Below, piece by piece: positions 1 to 5,345 of a stretch of DNA of 6,197 nucleotides (within the stretch, counting starts at the first letter, position 1; each line of letters opens with the position of its first letter). The DNA is from Candidatus Melainabacteria bacterium (GTDB lineage Bacteria; Cyanobacteriota; Vampirovibrionia; 2-02-FULL-35-15), in contig JAHFBD010000138.1 of assembly GCA_023250175.1 (NCBI GenBank), positions 1-6,197 on the forward strand, written 5' to 3'. The notes below the pieces were generated by a model. That model had not been told where the DNA came from, ran no database searches, and saw nothing but the letters and a program-made list of their open reading frames with translations. The position numbers and the translations under genes were made by a program.

Positions 1-687
1 TGCCATAAAAAGTATTTCATCATTGACTTTAACAACTCCATCAAAAATTCTAAAATAAATTATGATCCCTCTATAACTCTCAAAATAACTATCAAAGATC
101 AATCCTCTTAATGGCTTATCAATATTGTTTTTTGGTGGTGGTACCGTTTTTACAATGGCTTCTAATACTTTGTCAACATTTATACCGGTTTTTGCGCTTA
201 TTAATATTGCGCCAGAAGTATCAATTCCTATTAACTCTTCAACTTCTTTTCTTACTCTTTCCGGTTCTGCACCTGGTAAATCTATTTTATTGATTACTGG
301 TATAATTTCAAGATTATTTTCTAAGGCTAAATAAACATTTGCTAAAGTCTGAGCTTCTACACCCTGACTTGCATCAACCACCAACAAAGCTCCTTCACAA
401 GCAGCAAGACTACGGGAAACTTCATAGTTAAAATCTACATGTCCAGGCGTATCAATTAAATTTAATATATATTCTTCACCATCAGAAGCTTGATACCTCA
501 TTCTGACTGTTTGTAATTTAATGGTTATGCCTCTTTCTCGCTCCAAGTCCATGTTATCTAATATTTGTGCCTTCATTTCACGCTTTGAGATACTTCCAGT
601 CAATTCTAAAAGCCTATCTGCCAAGGTAGATTTACCATGATCAATATGAGCAATAATACAGAAATTACGTATATTTTGATTAGTCAT
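1..687 (-). CDS. lepA: Elongation factor 4 (LepA), N-terminal part, cut by the window edge
   Basis: LepA/EF4 is a ribosome-associated translational GTPase that acts on stalled or mis-translocated ribosomes and in 30S maturation. Only the first 229 codons are present; the full protein is about 600 residues, so the rest of the gene lies left of base 1. All GTPase signatures are visible: G1 AHIDHGKST (residues 13-21), G2 RGIT (52-55), G3 DTPGH (79-83), G4 NKID (133-136) and G5 SAK (164-166). The fragment runs into domain II (KPLRGLIFDSYFESYRG, residues 191-207). The start at base 687 gives the usual short lead into the P-loop, and an in-frame TAG four codons upstream limits extension. Only a weak Shine-Dalgarno (GGTAGG) lies upstream. 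The LepA-type ITIKLQTVRMRY segment separates it from TypA and EF-G, and residues 85-140 closely resemble cyanobacterial LepA as I recall it. It diverges from the rapZ-like gene across a 238-bp spacer. Confidence 0.97.
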   Translation of the reverse strand, partial: MTNQNIRNFCIIAHIDHGKSTLADRLLELTGSISKREMKAQILDNMDLERERGITIKLQTVRMRYQASDGEEYILNLIDTPGHVDFNYEVSRSLAACEGALLVVDASQGVEAQTLANVYLALENNLEIIPVINKIDLPGAEPERVRKEVEELIGIDTSGAILISAKTGINVDKVLEAIVKTVPPPKNNIDKPLRGLIFDSYFESYRGIIIYFRIFDGVVKVNDEILFMA

Positions 688-749
688 TATTCGTTTCTAC
701 CTACCGCTCATTTCGCACTAATGCTCAACTCGCTCTTCCTTAACATGGC

Positions 750-779
750 GCTTTTTGGTGAATAAATCACACAAAAAGC
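750..779. repeat. Stem-loop (inverted repeat) in the lepA upstream region
   Basis: The arm GCTTTTTG-GTGA (750-761) pairs with TCAC-A-CAAAAAGC (767-779). This gives 12 base pairs with one bulged A at 771 and a 5-nt loop (ATAAA, 762-766). The pairing is read directly. It is not a convincing intrinsic terminator: on the minus strand no U-tract follows, and on the plus strand no gene lies upstream and only TTATTTATAG follows. If lepA is transcribed from the TATAAT box at 798-803, the structure would lie in the lepA 5' leader. It could be a leader hairpin, a protein-binding site or the end of an interspersed repeat. Confidence 0.5.
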
Positions 780-797
780 TTATTTATAGTCTTATAT

Positions 798-803
798 ATT
801 ATA
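798..803 (-). promoter_or_regulatory. Candidate -10 box for lepA
   Basis: A perfect TATAAT is read on the minus strand. No good -35 hexamer lies 16-18 bp upstream (ATAAAG is at 17 bp), so support is limited in such AT-rich DNA. A start site here would give a lepA leader of about 100 nt that includes the 750-779 stem-loop. Confidence 0.28.
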
Positions 804-847
804 GCTAGGCAGTAACCATTCTTTATTAATTTAGGTAAGATGTTAGA

Positions 848-853
848 TATAAT
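848..853 (+). promoter_or_regulatory. Candidate -10 box for the rapZ-like/yvcK operon
   Basis: A perfect TATAAT is read on the plus strand 72 bp upstream of the rapZ-like start codon. The -35 region is poor (ATTAAT at 17-bp spacing). A second possible -10, TATACT, lies at 874-879. Either would serve the two-gene plus-strand unit; the choice cannot be made from sequence alone. Confidence 0.27.
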
Positions 854-925
854 TTGTTTAAAGTTCAATTTTATATACTTTACATCTCGCATCCTACCTA
901 TTATATGATAAGAAAGTAACAGAAA

Positions 926-1324
926 ATGATAATAGAGCTTATTTCTTTTGGCTTCAAATATAACTCTCAACCTAGTGTTAATTACTTAATTGATGTCAGA
1001 TTCCTAAATAACCCTTATTATGTCGATAAATTAAAACCCTTAACTGGCTTAGATAATGACGTAATTGAATACTTTAACAACGATGCTGATACAAAAAACT
1101 TTGTAGAAAAGCTAATTATTTGGACTGAATATATTATTGATAGGAACGTTAAGTCTAATAAAGACAAGATTATAATTGCAATTGGTTGTACAGGTGGACA
1201 ACATCGGTCTCCATATATAACTGAACAGTTAGCAAAATGTTTAAGAAATAATCCTTTAATTAGTAAATTAACTATTTACCACACACAATTAAGCAAATAT
1301 AATGTTTCTCAGACTAAAGAATAA
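926..1324 (+). CDS. Stand-alone RapZ C-terminal-domain protein (kinase half absent)
   Basis: The 132-residue protein matches the C-terminal domain of RapZ/YvcJ along almost its whole length: SFGFKY (7-12), DVRFLNNPYYVDKLKPLTGLD (23-43, the family core) and AIGCTGGQHRS (85-95). In E. coli, RapZ uses this domain to bind GlmZ/GlmY sRNAs and glucosamine-6-phosphate; the N-terminal half is a P-loop nucleotide-binding domain. No Walker A motif or N-terminal half exists here. A TAA in the same frame at 917-919, nine bases before the ATG, shows that the gene is not simply mis-started. The tail is also divergent: where family members usually have an RHR-type basic segment after the last strand, this one reads IYHTQLSKYN (117-126). 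It lies 20 bp before yvcK, which parallels the yvcJ-yvcK order in Bacillus and suggests one transcript. I am sure of the domain; the molecular role (metabolite sensing, RNA binding or partner binding) is inference. Confidence 0.9.
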   Translation: MIIELISFGFKYNSQPSVNYLIDVRFLNNPYYVDKLKPLTGLDNDVIEYFNNDADTKNFVEKLIIWTEYIIDRNVKSNKDKIIIAIGCTGGQHRSPYITEQLAKCLRNNPLISKLTIYHTQLSKYNVSQTKE

Positions 1325-1330
1325 AAACTA

Positions 1331-1336
1331 AAAAGG
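1331..1336 (+). promoter_or_regulatory. Ribosome binding site deciding the GTG start of yvcK
   Basis: AAAAGG ends 8 bases before the GTG at 1345. No in-frame ATG occurs near the N-terminus; the first is methionine 63. The site therefore supports a GTG start that keeps the conserved RRFLLPGLKKW lead before the first membrane helix. Confidence 0.45.
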
Positions 1337-1344
1337 CAAGGTTA

Positions 1345-2697
1345 GTGATTTACCAAAAAAAAGAATTAAGTATAAGACGTTTTTTACTTCCCGGATTAAA
1401 AAAATGGATTTTTCTTGGACTGATTGGCTCTGTTTTTGGTTTGTTTGGAGCTGCTCTGCTACTTGAACTAAGACCGGTTACAAAGCTAAGAGATCTTAGC
1501 TGGTTTTTTATTCAAGAAACAGCAAAGATAATGCCGACCTATGTTTCTGGCACTATATCAATCTTTATTTGTACAGCACTAATTATTTATGCCTTTGTTA
1601 ATGCAAATAAAGAAGTAGTAAAAGCAATTGCTCCAGAATTTGCAGACAAGTCAGTTTTAGATGCTTTAGATAAGCTCCACTCTCTTAGTCGTGGTGCAAA
1701 TATAGTTACTATTGGAGGAGGAACTGGATTAAGTACATTGTTATCAGGGCTTAAACACTATACTACCAATATTACTGCAATTGTAACCGTAGCAGATGAT
1801 GGCGGGAGTTCTGGAAGACTACGAGAAGAGCTTGGGATTATACCTCCTGGTGATATTAGAAATTGCATTGCCGCACTAGCTGATGAAGACAAAATTATTA
1901 CAGAACTTTTCAAGTATCGATTCAAGAGTGGGCAAAACTTAGAAGGACACAGCTTTGGTAACTTGTTTTTAACAGCTTTAAGAGAAGTCATGGGAGGAGA
2001 TTTTATTAAAGCTGTTCATGCAGCAAGCCTAATATTAAGAAGCAGTGGAACAGTTCTGCCTTCCTCTCCTGAACCTATGAAAATTTTTGCTGAACTTACC
2101 GATGGAAGAATAATAGAAGGGGAATCAAAGATTCCACAAGCCCAGGGAAGAATAAAAAGAATTTATACAGAAAAAAATCAAAAAGCTCAACAAGAAGCTA
2201 TAGAAGCCATTAATCATGCTGAATTAATTATATTTGGACCTGGTAGTTTATACACATCTATTATTCCTAATCTAATAATCCCTGAAATTGCTAATGCAAT
2301 TAAAGAATCAAAAGCTCATAAAGTATATGTCTGCAACATAATGACACAACCCGGAGAGACAACCGGTTATACAGTTAGCGAACATATTCTTGCTCTTTTA
2401 CAACACTCTGGGGATCCCCATTTATTAGATGTAGTTATCTTAAATGACAGACATCCTGAACGACTACTACAAAAATATAAAGAAAAGGGTCAAGAACCTA
2501 TAGTAATTGATGCTGACACTATACAAAATCTAGGAGTTAGAATTGTCGCAAGAAACTTAATAAAAGAAGAAGACTTAGTTAGACATGATCCTACACTCCT
2601 AGCAAAAGCTATAATGTTATGGCATAAAAGATGGCAAAAATATCCAATCAAGAAAAAAGAGAAAGACCCTAACGACAATATCCCTGTAACCAAATAA
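1345..2697 (+). CDS. yvcK: YvcK family protein (gluconeogenesis factor, CofD-like fold), membrane-anchored
   Basis: YvcK proteins are needed for growth on gluconeogenic carbon sources and for cell-envelope integrity in Bacillus and relatives, and bind UDP-sugars such as UDP-GlcNAc. They share the fold of CofD (2-phospho-L-lactate transferase), but no reaction is firmly assigned. The family motifs are all present: VTIGGGTGLSTLL (121-133), VADDGGSSGRLR (149-160), PGDIRNC (168-174), GHSFGN (201-206), FGPGSLYTSI (297-306) and NIMTQPGETTGYT (331-343). At 450 residues it is about 130 longer than B. subtilis YvcK (317). The extra part is N-terminal: a basic lead (RRFLLPGLKK), helix 1 (about 21-41), helix 2 (about 63-86), then a linker to the catalytic-like domain at 119. 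This long form is typical of cyanobacterial homologues and implies a membrane-tethered cytoplasmic domain. The C-terminus ends in a lysine-rich tail (from 428). It starts with GTG and is probably co-transcribed with the rapZ-like gene. Confidence 0.95.
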   Translation: MIYQKKELSIRRFLLPGLKKWIFLGLIGSVFGLFGAALLLELRPVTKLRDLSWFFIQETAKIMPTYVSGTISIFICTALIIYAFVNANKEVVKAIAPEFADKSVLDALDKLHSLSRGANIVTIGGGTGLSTLLSGLKHYTTNITAIVTVADDGGSSGRLREELGIIPPGDIRNCIAALADEDKIITELFKYRFKSGQNLEGHSFGNLFLTALREVMGGDFIKAVHAASLILRSSGTVLPSSPEPMKIFAELTDGRIIEGESKIPQAQGRIKRIYTEKNQKAQQEAIEAINHAELIIFGPGSLYTSIIPNLIIPEIANAIKESKAHKVYVCNIMTQPGETTGYTVSEHILALLQHSGDPHLLDVVILNDRHPERLLQKYKEKGQEPIVIDADTIQNLGVRIVARNLIKEEDLVRHDPTLLAKAIMLWHKRWQKYPIKKKEKDPNDNIPVTK

Positions 2698-2716
2698 TTA
2701 GCTTTAAAGCTTCTAA

Positions 2717-2745
2717 TTGATACAATTTTGTTTACAATATATAAG
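2717..2745 (+). promoter_or_regulatory. Candidate sigma70-type promoter for the acyltransferase gene
   Basis: TTGATA (2717-2722) and TATAAG (2740-2745) are separated by exactly 17 bp, about 30 bp upstream of the ATG at 2776. This is the best-spaced promoter-like pair in the window. It suggests that the acyltransferase is transcribed at least partly independently of yvcK. A 12-bp perfect palindrome, AGCTTTAAAGCT (2700-2711), lies just before it, directly after the yvcK stop; no T-tract follows, so I do not call it a terminator. Confidence 0.42.
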
Positions 2746-2775
2746 TGTTAAGTACTCTTTGGGAATAAACAATTT

Positions 2776-3585
2776 ATGACATCAAATTACTGGCTTGAAG
2801 AATTATTATCAAATCCAAGAGATTTTATTGATCAGTTTTATAAACAAGGAAAATACTATCAAAAAATAAGAGCCTGGGATAAAAATAATAAAAAAAGAAA
2901 AAATCCACGAGCTTACTATGTCTTCACTTTAGACAAAAATGATGCCCAACGTAATGCAACATTTTCTACATATGAGTTTGGAATAAAAGAACATATGATT
3001 GGAAGAGGTTATGTAACAAAAATTGCAAGCCTATTACCAATGAGTAACATTAAAGAAATCTTGCTTAAAATTGCAGGAGTACAAATAGAAGAAAATGTTT
3101 TCCTTGCACCAGAGGTAACCATTGACCCAGTTTTCAGGGGATGGACAAGATTGAGAAGAGGAGCCTCTATAGGATGGGGAAGTAGGTGCTTTAATCATTT
3201 ATTTGAAGAAAATGGAAAAATTGTAGTGGGTTATGTTGATATAGGAGAAGATGCCTCTATTGGAGGATTTGTGACAATTTGCCCTGGAGTAATTGTCAAC
3301 AAAAAAGCAAATATTGGAGCAACTGTAACAATTGGACCTGGTGTTACTATTGGAGAACGTGCAAAGATAGGAGCAGGTTCATTTATTGCTCCATTTATAA
3401 CTATTGGCGAAGGTGCTGAAGTTGCTATGGGTTCTGTTGTAGTTGAAAGCATACCTGCTTATACAAAAGTTGCTGGAAACCCTGCACAAATAGTAATCAA
3501 TAAAACAAAAGATAAAAAACCAAAATTAGATTTAATTGTTAACCCAAATTCAAATTTAGAAAAGACTGACCAAGTTGAAATGTAA
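2776..3585 (+). CDS. Left-handed beta-helix (hexapeptide repeat) acyltransferase
   Basis: The 269-residue protein is predicted to transfer an acetyl or acyl group from CoA (or ACP) to a sugar or other small acceptor; the acceptor cannot be read from sequence. Residues 1-100 are a mostly helical, basic domain with no family I recognise. Residues about 101-240 form the hexapeptide-repeat beta-helix, with [IV]-G-x-x turns such as VDIGEDASIGGFVTI (154-168), ANIGATVTIGPGVTIGERAKIGAG (178-201) and FITIGEGAEVAMGSVV (207-222). It closes with IPAYTKVAGNPAQIV (226-240), the usual end of WbbJ/maltose-acetyltransferase-like enzymes. His141, in GWGSRCFNHLFEE, sits where relatives have the GWG-x-HEF type catalytic histidine; this is my inference. 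Residues 241-269 are a lysine/asparagine-rich tail, probably disordered. The Shine-Dalgarno is weak (GGGA, 11 bases before the ATG). It could serve surface polysaccharide or lipopolysaccharide modification, but no glycan genes are in view. Confidence 0.85.
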   Translation: MTSNYWLEELLSNPRDFIDQFYKQGKYYQKIRAWDKNNKKRKNPRAYYVFTLDKNDAQRNATFSTYEFGIKEHMIGRGYVTKIASLLPMSNIKEILLKIAGVQIEENVFLAPEVTIDPVFRGWTRLRRGASIGWGSRCFNHLFEENGKIVVGYVDIGEDASIGGFVTICPGVIVNKKANIGATVTIGPGVTIGERAKIGAGSFIAPFITIGEGAEVAMGSVVVESIPAYTKVAGNPAQIVINKTKDKKPKLDLIVNPNSNLEKTDQVEM

Positions 3586-3586
3586 T

Positions 3587-4336
3587 CTATGCTGTCGTAA
3601 TATCTTTTAATTCTTCTTTTCGTTTCAGTAAGCTTACTATATCTTCAGCACTGTTAGGATTTTGAAGTCTAATCTCTACACTATTTTTCTCTTCTTTTGT
3701 TTTTGTTTTTTCTGCAACTACAGCATTTGCAATCTGCTGAGCATCATTTGCTATAGCAGCTGCTTCAGGCATATCAGCCAAAGCCCCAGCAAAAGCGGTT
3801 GCCACCTCAGTTTTACCTTTTCTTGCTTCTATTTTAGCAACCGTTTCTGCCTGAAAAAGTAATTCTGCGATTAACTCTTCTACCATTGCTTTCAATTCTG
3901 GTGAAATGTTTTTCTTATCTAAGAATGCCTTGAGATTATTTGCTGCACCAGCTACATCCCAAGCAGGCTTGCTAAGGTTAGCTTCCATTACTTCACGGCG
4001 TTCTTGATTTTCTTTTTCTTCTTTTAATCTTTCTTCTTCAAGCTCCCTTATTACTTCCTGGCTTAAAATAGACTGCATTAATTGTTTAAGCGTATTTGAT
4101 TTTATATTTTGAAATAACAGATTTAAAAGCTCTAGTTTCACAGTTGGCGAATCACTTGACTGTCTAAATACTTCAAGAAGCTTAACACCTGAAAATCTTG
4201 TAGTAAATGTATCAGACTCTTGAGATCGACTTGATGAAGTTTGTACAGTTACCGATGATTCAGCTGGTTGTGGAGTAACAACTCCAACATTATCATTTGG
4301 TGTAACTTTGGCCTGAATTGTATTTAAAATAAACAT
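3587..4336 (-). CDS. Hypothetical coiled-coil protein, function unknown
   Basis: I do not recognise this 249-residue protein. It has no signal peptide, membrane helix, cysteine or histidine that I can see. Its order is: a Ser/Thr/Pro/Gln-rich N-terminus (about 12-46) that looks disordered; a leucine-rich helical segment (about 50-95); a highly charged stretch, ELEEERLKEEKENQERRE (98-115), typical of a coiled coil; a helical region (about 125-172); an alanine-rich segment (about 178-208, FAGALADMPEAAAIANDAQQ); and a charged C-terminus. The codon composition looks normal and the frame is long and open, so I believe it is a real gene. It converges tail-to-tail with the acyltransferase, with a single base between the two stop codons. 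Its start at 4336 has only an A-rich leader (AAATAAAAAACAA). It follows ispE in the same direction after a 155-bp spacer, long enough for its own promoter. The role could be structural, regulatory or secretory; none is supported. Confidence 0.72.
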   Translation of the reverse strand: MFILNTIQAKVTPNDNVGVVTPQPAESSVTVQTSSSRSQESDTFTTRFSGVKLLEVFRQSSDSPTVKLELLNLLFQNIKSNTLKQLMQSILSQEVIRELEEERLKEEKENQERREVMEANLSKPAWDVAGAANNLKAFLDKKNISPELKAMVEELIAELLFQAETVAKIEARKGKTEVATAFAGALADMPEAAAIANDAQQIANAVVAEKTKTKEEKNSVEIRLQNPNSAEDIVSLLKRKEELKDITTA

Positions 4337-4397
4337 TTGTTTTTTATTTGCTTAACTTCTACTTATAACTATTTAACATCTATACAAAGCTTACATA

Positions 4398-4420
4398 CTT
4401 AAAGATCTTTACAATTTAAG
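4398..4420. repeat. Small inverted repeat between ispE and the hypothetical gene
   Basis: CTTAAA (4398-4403) is the complement of TTTAAG (4415-4420). Nested inside is a perfect 12-bp palindrome, TAAAGATCTTTA (4400-4411). It lies in the 155-bp spacer 4337-4491. No T-tract follows on the minus strand, so it is not a clear terminator for ispE. It could be an operator for the hypothetical gene, or chance in AT-rich DNA. Confidence 0.25.
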
Positions 4421-4491
4421 TTTAAATTTAGGTTAACTATCTCTAAATAATGTGATAGAAATAACTACTAAGTTAAGAAAATATTAATAAA

Positions 4492-5334
4492 CTACCGAAT
4501 TCCAAATAAAGCTGACCCTGAACCACAAAGTCTTACACATCTATATCCATCACTAAGTAGCTTATTTCTTTCTATAACTAATTCCGGATGATATGAAAAA
4601 GCAACCATTTCAAAGTCATTAAAAGTATTCTTTAAAAGAAGCTCAAGATTACCTCTTTGCATAGCCGTTATTAGATTTAATATTTCATCATTATGATCAG
4701 TAAAAAATTCTCTTGAGTCTATTTGATCATATGCCCATTTTGTAGAAATCGATATTTTTTCAGGTTTAACTATTTTTACATCGAGCTTCAGGGCATTATT
4801 TAATGGAGTTAATACTTCTCCTCTTCCTTTTGCCAAGCAAGCTTTTCCATATATGAAAAATGGAACATCTGAGCCTATTTGAAGTGCTAAATCTAATAAT
4901 TCATCTAAAGAAAGTGGGGAATTAAACATTTGATTTAAGCCCTTTAAAACATATGCAGCGTTTGAACTACCACCACCCAAACCAGCTTCTAATGGAATTT
5001 GCTTATTGATTTTAATAATACAATTACCACAAAATTTGATTTTATTTAAAAATTTGCTTGCTGCTTTATATGCAAGATTTTCAGTATTTAAGACCTTTTG
5101 ATTTAGTTTTTCCTGCAGAAAAAACACATTAATATCTGATTTATTATTATTCTCAAGTCTTATTTCTATATCATCATATAAACCTTTATTTTCAAGAAAT
5201 ATCGCTTCAATTTCATGATAGCCGTCAGTTCTTTTTTCTTTCACCCATAAGCCAAGATTTATCTTGCTATAAGACTTTATAGCAAAATCCCTCATAACAT
5301 TAGAATCATTTTGCTTAAGGAGTTCATTTTGCAT
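4492..5334 (-). CDS. ispE: 4-diphosphocytidyl-2-C-methyl-D-erythritol kinase (IspE), short C-terminus
   Basis: IspE phosphorylates 4-diphosphocytidyl-2-C-methyl-D-erythritol at its 2-hydroxyl using ATP, the fourth step of the MEP (non-mevalonate) isoprenoid pathway in the cytoplasm. It is a GHMP-superfamily kinase. Visible motifs are SKINLGLWVKEKRTDGYHEIE (23-43, with the substrate-binding lysine Lys24), the ATP loop PLEAGLGGGSSNA (114-126), IGSDVPFF (153-160, catalytic Asp156) and the third motif LCGSGSALFG (269-278). Two ends are unusual. The N-terminus has 14 residues before the second methionine (base 5295), which would be the more typical start; neither ATG has a good Shine-Dalgarno. The C-terminus ends two residues after motif 3, where relatives usually continue for about 25-30 residues; the other two frames downstream contain nothing resembling that tail. 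The start codon lies 11 bp after the ftsX stop, so the pair is probably co-transcribed and may be translationally coupled. Confidence 0.94.
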   Translation of the reverse strand: MQNELLKQNDSNVMRDFAIKSYSKINLGLWVKEKRTDGYHEIEAIFLENKGLYDDIEIRLENNNKSDINVFFLQEKLNQKVLNTENLAYKAASKFLNKIKFCGNCIIKINKQIPLEAGLGGGSSNAAYVLKGLNQMFNSPLSLDELLDLALQIGSDVPFFIYGKACLAKGRGEVLTPLNNALKLDVKIVKPEKISISTKWAYDQIDSREFFTDHNDEILNLITAMQRGNLELLLKNTFNDFEMVAFSYHPELVIERNKLLSDGYRCVRLCGSGSALFGIR

Positions 5335-5345
5335 AATTAATAAGA

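Noticed and set aside
111..334. Two overlapping plus-strand ORFs of 60 and 69 residues
   Set aside because: They are antisense shadows of lepA, whose minus-strand frame encodes all five GTPase motifs.
750..779. Stem-loop as an intrinsic terminator
   Set aside because: The stem is good, but neither strand has both an upstream gene and a downstream T-tract.
767..970. 67-residue minus-strand ORF in the lepA/rapZ-like spacer
   Set aside because: It overlaps the start of the well-supported rapZ-like gene, has AT-driven I/K/L composition, shows no family resemblance and has no ribosome binding site.
1758..1991. 77-residue minus-strand ORF inside yvcK
   Set aside because: It lies wholly antisense to the conserved YvcK core motifs and has no independent support.
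2700..2711. Palindrome AGCTTTAAAGCT as a terminator of yvcK
   Set aside because: As a hairpin it gives only a 4-bp stem with a TTAA loop, and no T-tract follows.
3231..3452. 73-residue minus-strand ORF rich in PI/SPI repeats
   Set aside because: It is the antisense reading of the periodic hexapeptide-repeat codons of the acyltransferase; the apparent repeat is a mirror of the real one.
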